Positions 1 through 8,452 of a DNA stretch of 64,000 nucleotides are shown piece after piece. A program made the translations under genes and the position numbers. Positions within the stretch are counted from its first letter, which is position 1. Every line of letters begins with the position of its first letter. The notes beneath the pieces were generated by a model. It was not told the DNA's origin. It saw nothing but the letters and a program-made list of their open reading frames with translations, and did no database searches. The DNA lies in contig JBKBRB010000005.1 in the NCBI GenBank assembly GCA_046292465.1, forward strand, positions 1 through 64,000, written 5' to 3'. This DNA comes from JANWWM01 sp046292465. GTDB lineage: Bacteria > Bacteroidota > Chlorobiia > Chlorobiales > Thermochlorobacteraceae.

Positions 1-613
1 CCAGCGGCAGCTCGAGTTGAAACGCATTCGCAAGTTCTTGCTTGATTGGAACGATTGCTTTCCAAAACGTAATCGGCTCGACAATACTGCGCGCACCGGA
101 CACCGTTACGCTTTCTGGCTGAATCTGAATGTTGGGACGAATCACGAAGCCGGGTTTCGCAACTGGCAGCATTGCCAAGCGAATCGGAACACGCTTCGTG
201 ATTTTTTCATCGAGCTCCATTCTAAAAACCTTTGGCTCAACTTCCAATACTTTCATTCCTTCAGGAAATGGCTTAATGTATTGCGATGCCTTCGCGAGCG
301 TTTCAATCTCCAAGACATCTTTTTGAACTTCGTTGCTCAAATCAATTACCCACTCTGTTCGTCCCAAATAAAGCGAGAGAATTTTCCACCCTTCCGACTC
401 GAGTTTAACCTCGATGCGCGAGGGATAGTCGCCTTTGACGGTTCGTGATGCATTTTCCGTTTTAAGCACAACAGGCAAGGAAATCACGGCGGTATATCGC
501 TTTGTCATTGCGACAAAAAACCATATCAGCACTGCAAAAAACAGCGACCCGATAATTGCGGGAATGCGTCTCAAAAACGGCAGTATGTGAAATAGTGATG
601 TTTGCGTTGCCAC
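1..613 (-). CDS. YbbR-domain (CdaR-like) envelope protein, partial
   Basis: The minus strand is open from a GTG at 611-613 through the window edge, so the C-terminus is missing. Reading from the GTG, a short basic start (LPFLRRIPAIIG) is followed by one hydrophobic helix (SLFFAVLIWFFVAM). Then comes a beta-rich extracytoplasmic region with the YbbR pattern: an alternating repeat ending in forms such as VTVSGARSIVEPI. YbbR proteins (CdaR in Firmicutes) are membrane-anchored and often regulate the diadenylate cyclase CdaA. No cyclase gene lies upstream here; the upstream gene is a TonB receptor. An in-frame stop sits about 39 bases before the GTG and no ATG lies between, so the GTG is the only reasonable start. 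The family call is from motif memory. Confidence 0.72.
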   Translation of the reverse strand, partial: MATQTSLFHILPFLRRIPAIIGSLFFAVLIWFFVAMTKRYTAVISLPVVLKTENASRTVKGDYPSRIEVKLESEGWKILSLYLGRTEWVIDLSNEVQKDVLEIETLAKASQYIKPFPEGMKVLEVEPKVFRMELDEKITKRVPIRLAMLPVAKPGFVIRPNIQIQPESVTVSGARSIVEPITFWKAIVPIKQELANAFQLELPL

Positions 614-686
614 GCTTTCAAGTAAATCTGCTTTTGAAAAAAATACATTTTTTTATTCGTCTCTTTCACCTGCATCAAGGTTTTCC

Positions 687-723
687 ATTCCCTCGCCCAC
701 TGTTTGCGAGCGAGGGAATTTTC
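687..723. terminator. 10-bp inverted repeat between TonB receptor and YbbR gene
   Basis: ATTCCCTCGC at 687-696 pairs perfectly with GCGAGGGAAT at 710-719 across a 13-base loop. The run of T that would make a classical terminator lies on the plus-strand side (719-723). Both flanking genes are on the minus strand, where the hairpin is followed by an A-rich stretch. It may still end the receptor transcript as a stable hairpin, but the orientation is not textbook. Confidence 0.45.
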
Positions 724-734
724 GTTCGACCATT

Positions 735-3152
735 CTACAACCCTGCGCGCAAGGCAATCACAAAATTTCTGCCCAACGCCACCAGCCCCGAACTATACGG
801 ACGATAGCGCACATCGGTCAAGTTCTCTACGCCCGCCGTAATCATGAAATTCTCTTCAAAGCGATACAAGGCTTTGAGATTGAGCGTCAGCCACGCAGGC
901 GAAAAGGGATTGCCGTTTTCATCTTTGGCGTAAATCTGCGGTTTGAGCCGCTCTTCGACATTCAAGTTTTCAAAACTTACTTCGCCGCTATACATCGCAT
1001 AAAATTGTAAGTCTAATTTGCGGCTCGTGTATGTGAGTCGCGTTACGCCAAACCAAGGCGCGGCGTGGCGCGAGCGGCTCTTTGTGCCGTCGTCCATTTC
1101 TTCGTTGCCAATTTGATAATTGAATCGTGATGAAAGCCCAAAGCCTGCGGGCAACTTCAACTCTACGCCGGCTTGAACACCATATACATCGGCAAACGCC
1201 GCGTTTTGAATCGCCTGCACGCGGCTAAGCACGTTGTTGTAAAGAATCGAATCTTGTCCGTTGAACTGAAAATCTCTGCGCACGAGCGCATTGTCGAGAT
1301 AGGTGTAGTAGCCGGTCAGTTCTACGCGCGCAAGGTCGTTGAAGGTTTTGCTGATGGCAAGTTCAGCGTTGTAGGCATATTCTGCACCGAGGTTCGGATT
1401 CGGCACAACCACGACATTTTGCGGCTGGTCAAAAATTTTTCCGATGTCGTCTACATTTGGCGCACGAAATCCTGTCGACAAATTTGCGCTTATGTTCCAA
1501 CTTTCGTCAGGCGTGAAGACTGCGCCCAAACTACCCGTCAATGCGCCGCTTCGCACTTCGGCTTTGGTGAATTGAAACGGAAAGAATTCAAGGTTGCGCG
1601 TGAAGTCGGAGTTAATCGCAAAGTAGTTGTATCGCGCGCCCGCTTGAACCAAGAACTTTTCTGACGCTCGCAGTTGATAGTTCAGATACCCTGCGTAAGA
1701 TGACCAATCCGACTGCGGATAACGGTCTGGCACGGGTATCAGACCATTGTTGCGAATGTCAATCCCCACGCCACGCGATTTGACATCGTTACGCACGATT
1801 TCCGCACCGTAAAAAATTTGTTGTGCTCCGAACTTCTTGTTGAAGTCAAGGTTGAGCGAATAGGCGTCGACTTCTTCGAGTTGTGTGCGCAAGCGGAATC
1901 GTCCGCCACCTGAAAACGGTCGGTCAATGCGGCTTTCTTGGAAGTATTGATAAGCGAGGCGAAGCGTGGCAAGGTCGTAGAGTGCGTTCTCGCTTTTGTG
2001 GGTAACGGAAACATTGTGCATTGTCCATTTTTGCGGACCGTAGTTCCAGACGGCACTTCGCGGCAAGCCGTTTGCAAGTTGTTCAATCAGTCGGTCGTAG
2101 CGCGCGTATTCCGATGTTTCAGAGAAGTGAAAACCATATTGCAGTTCCCACGCGGCAGTTGGCGCGTAGCGCACTTTTTGCATCAAGTTAATTTGATTGT
2201 AATTGTTTGGCGTTTGCACGAGCGGGTCGTTGTTCGTAATCACTCTGTCAACGCTATCAATGCGCTGAACGAAGAACGGACGAAGGTATTCTTGCCGACC
2301 GATGCGCCCCATTCTCGGGTCTCCGAAATCGCTGTATGTCAGGCTTGTAAGGAGGGCAAGATTTTTCCAACCGATGTTCAAGTGAAAATGTCCGACTTGC
2401 TCATTGTTTGCGGAAGAAAACCGCGCCACGCCTTTGCCTGTAACGAATGGCTCGTCGTAGAGCGAGAATTGCGGCGTTAAGGTTTGAAAGTTCATCACGC
2501 CGCCGATTGCGTCGCTACCGTAAATGATTGAGCCCGGTCCAAAGAAGACTTCGGTGTTTTCAATCGCGAGCGCGTCAAGTGAAATCACTTGTTGGAGATT
2601 GCCGCCACGAAAAATTGCCGTGTTCATTCTCACGCCGTCGACGGCATAAAGCAAACGGTTGGTTGAAAAGCCGCGAATCATTGGACTGCCGCCACCTTGT
2701 TGGCTTTTCTGAATGAAGACTTCGCCCGACTGCCCCAGCATTTCCGCCGCCGTCTGCGGATTGAGCAACGCCACATCTTTCGGCGTAATCGTTGTGATTT
2801 TGTTCGGAACATCGCGCTTTTCTTGATTCCACCGTGTTGCACTCACGACGACTTCATCGGTTGAAACCTGCGATTGCGACAAATACACAACAGTGTTTTC
2901 ACCTACAAGGTCGTCGTATCGCTTTTCAGTTCGACGGTATCCAATCAGGCGAAATTCAATTTTTTCCGCGCCTTTGAAGGCTGAAATATCGGCTTGTCCG
3001 TTTTTATTCGTTGCTGTCAAGGCGTTCGGCGATGCGCTGAAAATGCGCACCAGTTCAAGCGGTTGAGCGGTTTCACGGTCTTTGACGGTTATGACCTGTG
3101 CGACCAATAGTGTCGGCATAAAGAAAAACAGCAAAAAGAAAATCCGTTTCAT
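735..3152 (-). CDS. TonB-dependent receptor, hemoglobin/heme type
   Basis: An 805-residue outer-membrane receptor that would import heme or another iron source using TonB energy. It has a signal peptide (residues 1-18, ending LLVAQ), a CarboxypepD_reg-like domain (about 20-95), and a plug domain (about 100-230). The plug has the signature seen in heme/hemoglobin receptors: GGGSPMIRGF, then LYAVDGVRMN, then the block ending GPGSIIYGSDAIGGVMNF. The rest is a 22-strand barrel with FRAPNVDDIG and a final VALGRNFVIALRAGL. Length fits the family. It follows two small envelope genes and dnaG on the same strand, 86 bases after the preceding gene. A perfect 16-base palindrome (3191-3206) sits before its start and could be an operator. 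The ligand is inferred from the plug signature only. Confidence 0.9.
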   Translation of the reverse strand: MKRIFFLLFFFMPTLLVAQVITVKDRETAQPLELVRIFSASPNALTATNKNGQADISAFKGAEKIEFRLIGYRRTEKRYDDLVGENTVVYLSQSQVSTDEVVVSATRWNQEKRDVPNKITTITPKDVALLNPQTAAEMLGQSGEVFIQKSQQGGGSPMIRGFSTNRLLYAVDGVRMNTAIFRGGNLQQVISLDALAIENTEVFFGPGSIIYGSDAIGGVMNFQTLTPQFSLYDEPFVTGKGVARFSSANNEQVGHFHLNIGWKNLALLTSLTYSDFGDPRMGRIGRQEYLRPFFVQRIDSVDRVITNNDPLVQTPNNYNQINLMQKVRYAPTAAWELQYGFHFSETSEYARYDRLIEQLANGLPRSAVWNYGPQKWTMHNVSVTHKSENALYDLATLRLAYQYFQESRIDRPFSGGGRFRLRTQLEEVDAYSLNLDFNKKFGAQQIFYGAEIVRNDVKSRGVGIDIRNNGLIPVPDRYPQSDWSSYAGYLNYQLRASEKFLVQAGARYNYFAINSDFTRNLEFFPFQFTKAEVRSGALTGSLGAVFTPDESWNISANLSTGFRAPNVDDIGKIFDQPQNVVVVPNPNLGAEYAYNAELAISKTFNDLARVELTGYYTYLDNALVRRDFQFNGQDSILYNNVLSRVQAIQNAAFADVYGVQAGVELKLPAGFGLSSRFNYQIGNEEMDDGTKSRSRHAAPWFGVTRLTYTSRKLDLQFYAMYSGEVSFENLNVEERLKPQIYAKDENGNPFSPAWLTLNLKALYRFEENFMITAGVENLTDVRYRPYSSGLVALGRNFVIALRAGL

Positions 3153-3190
3153 TGGAAAATGAAGTTTAAGTTTTGATAAAAGTTTCTCCC

Positions 3191-3206
3191 CTTTGCACCT
3201 GCAAAG
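3191..3206. promoter_or_regulatory. Palindrome upstream of heme receptor
   Basis: CTTTGCACCTGCAAAG is a perfect inverted repeat (6-bp arms, 4-base spacer) about 40 bases upstream of the receptor start codon at 3152. Position and symmetry suit an operator. It does not resemble the known Fur box, so the regulator is unknown. Confidence 0.35.
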
Positions 3207-3238
3207 TTTGAAGCCTTTAGTTTGTTTAGTTGTTGGCG

Positions 3239-3814
3239 TTATGCGAGACGAGAAACGAATGGCGGAGGCTTTTTGACCTTTTGAAGCGCGATAAATTCAT
3301 ACTGAACGAGTGGTGTGTAAAACTGGCGCAAGGATTCCGAAGGCTCAAGCCACAGTTGAGTTGCATTTTGCATCACCAGAGATTTGAGCAGTTGATAGCA
3401 CAGCGATTCGCGCTTTTGATGCTCAGGCGAGCCGCTTGTGGCTTGTGCAATAAGGGTTTTCAGGCGTTTGTTGAGTTTGGTTTCGGCTTTATCGTGCCAA
3501 CAGACATAGTGAATCGAGTCGCCTTTGACTTCGGTTTCTACGACATCATACATTTCGCCCTTGTATTCGAACTCTTTGTGATGTTCCCAGCGCAGTTCAG
3601 TTTGCACTTGCGTTTTTGAAAAGGTGAAATGCGTTAGTTCCGATTTATCTATTCCTCGAATCAGTTTCGCTTTGACCTCTTTTTTGATGAGCCGTTTTTG
3701 AATTTGAAGCCACAGGTACGTAGTGCTGAATGGCACAAATAGCGAGAGCAGAACGAGAAGCGAAACCGTTGCTTGAACGCGCTTGCGAAATGTCTGAATG
3801 AGAGATTTCACCAT
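3239..3814 (-). CDS. Unknown membrane-anchored protein
   Basis: A 191-residue protein I do not recognise. The ATG at 3814 (MVKSLIQTF) is chosen because it follows the upstream gene's stop by only a few bases; an in-frame start at 3889 would overlap that gene by 70 bases. There is one N-terminal transmembrane segment (about 12-32, VQATVSLLVLLSLFVPFSTTYLWL), then a charged soluble domain rich in Lys, Glu and His, with HYVCWHDKAETKLNKRL in the middle. The topology suggests a domain on the periplasmic side. It sits between an outer-membrane barrel gene and a TonB receptor, all on one strand, so a role in the envelope is plausible. Confidence 0.6.
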   Translation of the reverse strand: MVKSLIQTFRKRVQATVSLLVLLSLFVPFSTTYLWLQIQKRLIKKEVKAKLIRGIDKSELTHFTFSKTQVQTELRWEHHKEFEYKGEMYDVVETEVKGDSIHYVCWHDKAETKLNKRLKTLIAQATSGSPEHQKRESLCYQLLKSLVMQNATQLWLEPSESLRQFYTPLVQYEFIALQKVKKPPPFVSRLA

Positions 3815-3818
3815 GCAT

Positions 3819-4490
3819 TCACAGTTTGAATACAAGCCCAATGCTGAATGCAAATGAGATAAAAGAAAGCGTCGGCAGTTGGTCGTCAATGACGGTTGAT
3901 TTGGTTTTGGCTTCGCCTGTTAAGCCAGCGCGCACGCCTGCATTGAGCGTTGTTGTAAAAAGCGAACTAAGCGGCAAGCCGAACGAGAGTTCAGAATGTG
4001 CGGCAACGCCCGTTGCAGAATAGGTATTCGTCTCGGATACGGCGCGCACATTTTCCCGAATTGAGCCAAAGAGCACGCCTGCGCCAAACGTGAATTTGAC
4101 CAGCGCACCATCTTTGAACGGTTGAATCGGCACAAAAGCAACCGCGACCGAAGGAATGAGCCATGTGGCAGAAAGTTCTGCGGGCAGTCCGAATCCGATG
4201 CGCGTGTCGAGTTGCTCTGACGAACGCTTGTAGAGGAAGTCGCCGCCGATGAAAAATTTATCGTTCATTCGGTAGAGCGCAGTGGCTGAAATATCGAGCG
4301 TTTGCAAGAGGTCAGGACTGCGTCGATTGCGCAACACTTCGCTCCAATCAAGGTAAGTTGGGGCAAGCGTGCCGCCGATACCTGCTTTGGCATCGATGAA
4401 AATCGTTTGTGCGCTCACTTGTGTGTTCAGTATAACTATCGAGCAAACAAGCGTTGCCACAAGACGAAAAGCGTGTTTCAAAATATGCAT
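3819..4490 (-). CDS. Outer-membrane beta-barrel-like protein, unknown
   Basis: A 223-residue protein with a clear signal peptide (HAFRLVATLVCSIVILNTQVSA). The body is made of alternating hydrophobic stretches and ends in a hydrophobic/aromatic strand (SFAFSIGLVFKL), as in small outer-membrane barrels. It resembles the loose group of Bacteroidota outer-membrane beta-barrel proteins, with no specific function. Its ATG at 4490 shares its A with the TGA stop of dnaG (TGATG), so translation is probably coupled to dnaG. A TTG one codon earlier is possible but less likely. Confidence 0.65.
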   Translation of the reverse strand: MHILKHAFRLVATLVCSIVILNTQVSAQTIFIDAKAGIGGTLAPTYLDWSEVLRNRRSPDLLQTLDISATALYRMNDKFFIGGDFLYKRSSEQLDTRIGFGLPAELSATWLIPSVAVAFVPIQPFKDGALVKFTFGAGVLFGSIRENVRAVSETNTYSATGVAAHSELSFGLPLSSLFTTTLNAGVRAGLTGEAKTKSTVIDDQLPTLSFISFAFSIGLVFKL

Positions 4491-6397
4491 CAATAGAGAC
4501 CTGTAAGCGATTTTATGGTTTGGTCGAATTCTGCTTCGGCGTCGCGCTTGGCTTTCACAAGGCGGTTGCGTTCGGTAATGAGCGCGCCGATTTTTTCTGC
4601 GTCGGATTCGCCTTGTATGGCTTTGATGTTTTCAAAAAGTGCGTCGTCATAATTTTGCAAGATGATTTTTTTCGTTGCGTCTAAAAACGCCATTAAGCAC
4701 CGACGCGCATAAATACTGGGGCTTTCGGGTTGCCATCGCTCCGATATGGCTTCGTCAATGAGCAGTCCTGAAATAAAATTTCTCAGTTCCTCGTCGTTCA
4801 AGTGGTTCAGCTCGAGCGTTACATCAAACGCTGTTTCTTTGCCATGCGCTTCATAGCGTTCAAGCAGAAATCGTGCGATTTTTTCCGTCCATTCGTGCTT
4901 AAAAGTTAAAAGGCTCATTTTCTCTTTGACGAACTCCAACACTTCGCTTCCGTGATAAAGACTTTCAAGAAGTGCTTTCAGAAATGTGCGTTCGGCGACC
5001 GACGGAAGCGGTTGCTTTTCAGTCGTGTGCGTTGGCGGGGCTTGCTCTTGTGGAATCGATAAAATTTTGGCGGGCGTGGCGCGTTTCGGGGTTTCGCGTC
5101 CCAAGACTTTCTCGAGTTCTTTTTGAAGCGTCAGAAACGCTACATCAAGTTTTTGAGCAAGGGATTTCAGATACACTTCGCGCGCAAGTTCATCTTGAAT
5201 TTTGGCAAGGGTTGAAACAAGGTCGCGAATGGAGGCTTGCGTTTGCTCTTCGCTTGCGAAACCGTCAGAATTTTTCAGGACATCGATTTTGAAATCGAGA
5301 AACGAGGTTTTGTGCGCATTCGCATATTTCAAAAATTCGTCGCCGCCGACTTTTTGGACGTAACTGTCGGGGTCTTCGTTATCGGGCAGGAACAGCACTT
5401 TGGGCGAAAGTCCTTGCTCGAGAATCAGGTCGATGCCGCGCATCATGGCTTTAATGCCGGCTTTATCGCCGTCGTAAATGAAGAGCACGTTTTTTGTGAG
5501 CCGTCCGATAAGCCGCACTTGTTCAGGCGTGAGCGAGGTGCCGCTCGAGGCTACGGCGGTTTTAATTCCTGCTTGATGTAGTGAAATCACGTCCATGTAA
5601 CCTTCGACCAAAATCGCTTCATCTTTTTTGCGAATTTCGTCGCGAGCGAAGTTGAAGGCATAAAGCACTTCCGACTTATGGTAAAGTTTCGTTTCGGGCG
5701 AGTTGATATACTTCGGAGAGTTTTTTTCATCGCCAATCAAGCGTCCGCCAAACGCAATTACTTTTCCTGCGGGCGAAAAAATCGGAAACATCACGCGGTT
5801 GCGAAATACGTCGTAATGCTTTTCGCTCTTTTCGCTTTTGGCAATCAAGCCAAATTCTTCAAGCAGGGTGAGCGACTTGCCTTCTTTCTGTGCTTCATCG
5901 CAAAGCCGATTCCATGCGTCAGGCGCGAAGCCTAACCCGAACTTGGAAATGGTTTCTTTGAGCACGCCACGATTGAGAAAGTAATCCAGCCCTGCTTTGC
6001 CTTCTTTGGTGTTCAGGTTGGTGTGAAAAAATTTCGCCGCCCAAGCCATGAGTTCATATTCTTCGCTTTGTTTATCGTCTTGCTTGGCGGATTTGCGCTC
6101 GTATTGTGAGAGGTCGATTCCGACTTTTTTTGCGACCCATTTGACGGCGTCGATGAACGGCAGTTTTTCCATTTCTTGAACGAAGGTAAACACATTGCCG
6201 CCCTTGCCTGTGGAAAAGCACTTGTAGATTTGTTTTTCGGGAGAGACATAAAACGACGGCGTTTTTTCGCTGGGGTTGAATGGTGAAATCGCCTTGTAGT
6301 TCCGACCTGACGGCAGAAGTCGCACATAGTCGGAGACGACATCGACAATATCGGCGGCGCGGCGGATTTCATCGATTTTCTCTTCGGGCAAACGCAT
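4490..6397 (-). CDS. dnaG: DNA primase DnaG
   Basis: A 635-residue primase that makes RNA primers at the replication fork. Order: N-terminal CHC2 zinc-finger region (about 1-100), primase core, TOPRIM domain with ILVEGYMDVISLHQAG and FIYDGDKAG (about 260-345), and a C-terminal helicase-binding region. The zinc finger is degenerate: the usual CPFH is SPFN (Ser38, Asn41) and CFGC is CFST (Cys60 kept, Thr63), so only one of four ligands remains. The motif EKTPSFYVSPEKQIY is intact. Such loss is known in other Bacteroidota primases. The start MRLPEEKIDEIRRAADIVDVV matches the family. The downstream barrel gene overlaps its stop codon. No rpoD or rpsU (the classical macromolecular-synthesis operon) is adjacent. 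Confidence 0.96.
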   Translation of the reverse strand: MRLPEEKIDEIRRAADIVDVVSDYVRLLPSGRNYKAISPFNPSEKTPSFYVSPEKQIYKCFSTGKGGNVFTFVQEMEKLPFIDAVKWVAKKVGIDLSQYERKSAKQDDKQSEEYELMAWAAKFFHTNLNTKEGKAGLDYFLNRGVLKETISKFGLGFAPDAWNRLCDEAQKEGKSLTLLEEFGLIAKSEKSEKHYDVFRNRVMFPIFSPAGKVIAFGGRLIGDEKNSPKYINSPETKLYHKSEVLYAFNFARDEIRKKDEAILVEGYMDVISLHQAGIKTAVASSGTSLTPEQVRLIGRLTKNVLFIYDGDKAGIKAMMRGIDLILEQGLSPKVLFLPDNEDPDSYVQKVGGDEFLKYANAHKTSFLDFKIDVLKNSDGFASEEQTQASIRDLVSTLAKIQDELAREVYLKSLAQKLDVAFLTLQKELEKVLGRETPKRATPAKILSIPQEQAPPTHTTEKQPLPSVAERTFLKALLESLYHGSEVLEFVKEKMSLLTFKHEWTEKIARFLLERYEAHGKETAFDVTLELNHLNDEELRNFISGLLIDEAISERWQPESPSIYARRCLMAFLDATKKIILQNYDDALFENIKAIQGESDAEKIGALITERNRLVKAKRDAEAEFDQTIKSLTGLY

Positions 6398-6565
6398 TGG
6401 CTACTTTCAAATTCGTTTTGTGGGACGGACATTTGAAGCGCGAGAAGTTAGCGAAAAAACAGCAAGAGCAAAATCACTCTGCTTTGTTTTAATTTTTTCG
6501 CGGCAGCGTAACCAAAGTAGCAGATTCGTTCAAGAACATTGACGATGTTTGTAAAAAGTAATTGA

Positions 6566-7360
6566 ATGGAACTTATCGGCTATTTCGCTTCAATTTTGAT
6601 TGGCGTTTCGCTTGGGCTCATTGGCGGCGGCGGAAGTATTCTCACTGTTCCCGTTTTGGTATATCTTTTCGCGCAACCGCCGATTGAGGCGACGCTTTAT
6701 TCGCTTTTTATCGTCGGTCTATCGAGCGCGATTGGTGCCGTCACTTATTTGAAAAGTAAATTGGTCAAGGTCAAAAACGCGCTTGCCTTCGCCGTTCCTT
6801 CGATTGCTTCCATTCTCTTCACGCGCAATTTCATCTTGCCAAACTTGCCCGATGTGCTCTTTTCCGTTGGCGATTTCGCGCTTACGAAAAGCACCTTTTT
6901 GCTTATCGTCTTCGCCGTGTTGATGATTTTAGCTTCGATTAAAATGATTGTGCCCTCGTCGCTAAAAGCAGATACGGCGCAAAGCGAAAACCTCGCGATG
7001 CTTGCGCTCAATGGCTTCGGCGTCGGGTTCATCACGGGGCTGATTGGCGTAGGTGGCGGATTTCTCATCATTCCCTCGTTGGTGATTTTGGCGAAGTTGG
7101 ACATGAAGGAAGCCGTTGGCACGTCGCTGTTTATTATCGCGCTCAATTCGCTGATTGGATTTTTCGGAAGTTTGCGCGGCGTTGAAGCCGATTGGCTTTT
7201 TTTGCTTTCCATTTCCACGCTAGCGATTGTGGGAATGTTTATCGGCACGTCGCTTGCGCGCCGCATTGACGGCAGTCGGTTAAAGCCGATGTTTGGTTGG
7301 TTTGTTTTAGTGATGGGCGTTTTTGTCTTGCTCAAAGAAACCGTTTTGAAAACGCTCTGA
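6566..7360 (+). CDS. TSUP-family (TauE/SafE) membrane transporter
   Basis: A 264-residue inner-membrane protein of about eight transmembrane helices. It has two related halves, each with the glycine-rich family signature (GVSLGLIGGGGSILTVPVLV near the N-terminus, GLIGVGGGFLIIPSLVILAKLDMKEAVGTS in the second half). TSUP members export or take up sulfur-containing anions such as sulfite, or other organic anions. The substrate cannot be read from the sequence. It is transcribed divergently from dnaG across 168 bases and ends 17 bases before the convergent ruvB stop. No sulfur-metabolism gene is adjacent. Confidence 0.88.
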   Translation: MELIGYFASILIGVSLGLIGGGGSILTVPVLVYLFAQPPIEATLYSLFIVGLSSAIGAVTYLKSKLVKVKNALAFAVPSIASILFTRNFILPNLPDVLFSVGDFALTKSTFLLIVFAVLMILASIKMIVPSSLKADTAQSENLAMLALNGFGVGFITGLIGVGGGFLIIPSLVILAKLDMKEAVGTSLFIIALNSLIGFFGSLRGVEADWLFLLSISTLAIVGMFIGTSLARRIDGSRLKPMFGWFVLVMGVFVLLKETVLKTL

Positions 7361-7377
7361 AATGTCTTCGGTCAAAC

Positions 7378-8403
7378 TTATAGGTTGTCAAATAAGCCTG
7401 CTGCGCCTTTCGGCTTTTGAATGTTGAAGCGTTGATAGGCAAGGTCGGTGGCAACTCGTCCTCTTGGTGTGCGCATTAAGTAGCCTTCTTGAATCAAATA
7501 CGGTTCATAAACTTCTTCAATCGTATCGGGTTCTTCGCCAACGGCAACGGCTAAGGACGACAGTCCGACAGGATTGCCGTTGAATTTTTCCATCAGTGCA
7601 ATTAAAATTCGTTTGTCCATTTCGTCTAATCCGTAAGCATCGATTTCCAAAGCGGCGAGCGTGGTTCGGGCGATGTCGAGCGTAATGCGGTTTGAGCCTG
7701 CGACTTGGGCGAAATCGCGTGCGCGTCGGAGCAAGCGGTTGGCAATGCGGGGTGTGCCGCGTGCGCGTCGAGCAATTTCAAACGCGCCGTCTCGTTCAAC
7801 TTCCACGCCTAAAATTCGCGCCGAACGCATCACGATTTTCTCGAGCAAATCCGCCGTGTAGTAATCCAGCCGCGACGAAATGCCGAACCTTGCGCGCAAA
7901 GGTGCAGTAAGCAAGCCTGCCCTTGTTGTCGCGCCCACAAGGGTAAATTGCGGAATGGCAATTTGAACGCTACGCGCCGAAGGTCCTGAATCAATCATAA
8001 TATCAATTTTGAAATCTTCCATCGCTGAGTAAAGGTATTCCTCGACGACGGGGTTGAGCCGATGAATCTCATCGATAAAGAGCACATCGCCTTTTTCAAG
8101 GCTCGTGAGCAATCCTGCTAAATCGCCAGGCTTATCTAACACTGGTCCTGATGTGGCTTTAATGCTTGCGCCCATTTCTGCGGCGATGATGTAGGCAAGG
8201 GTTGTTTTGCCGAGTCCTGGCGGTCCCGATAAAAGCACATGGTCTAAGGCTTCGCCCCGACCGCGTGCCGCCTGAATGAAGACGCGCAAATTGTCAACAA
8301 TTTTCTGTTGCCCTGTGAAGTCTTCAAAGCGAATCGGGCGAATTTTTTCCTCGAATTGAGCATCGCTAATGCCCTTTATTTTCTCGATGTTTTCGTTTCT
8401 CAC
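7378..8403 (-). CDS. ruvB: Holliday junction branch-migration ATPase RuvB
   Basis: A 341-residue AAA+ motor that drives branch migration with RuvA. Walker A GPPGLGKTT lies at 60-68, Walker B LFIDEIHRL at 108-116, sensor 1 VGATTRAG follows, and the C-terminal winged helix holds GLSSLAVAVGEEPDTIEEVYEPYLIQ and RTPRGR. The protein is full length. Its start is a GTG at 8401-8403 that fits the family's N-terminus (MRNENIEKIKG before RPIRFEDFTGQ). It stands alone: ruvA and ruvC are not nearby. Confidence 0.97.
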   Translation of the reverse strand: MRNENIEKIKGISDAQFEEKIRPIRFEDFTGQQKIVDNLRVFIQAARGRGEALDHVLLSGPPGLGKTTLAYIIAAEMGASIKATSGPVLDKPGDLAGLLTSLEKGDVLFIDEIHRLNPVVEEYLYSAMEDFKIDIMIDSGPSARSVQIAIPQFTLVGATTRAGLLTAPLRARFGISSRLDYYTADLLEKIVMRSARILGVEVERDGAFEIARRARGTPRIANRLLRRARDFAQVAGSNRITLDIARTTLAALEIDAYGLDEMDKRILIALMEKFNGNPVGLSSLAVAVGEEPDTIEEVYEPYLIQEGYLMRTPRGRVATDLAYQRFNIQKPKGAAGLFDNL

Positions 8404-8452
8404 CGTTCTTTCAGATATTTTTTCAATTTACTTCAATTCAACAAGAGCATCA

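Noticed and set aside
17..448. 143-codon plus-strand frame at the left edge
   Set aside because: It is the shadow of the YbbR-domain gene, whose minus-strand translation gives a membrane helix and family pattern.
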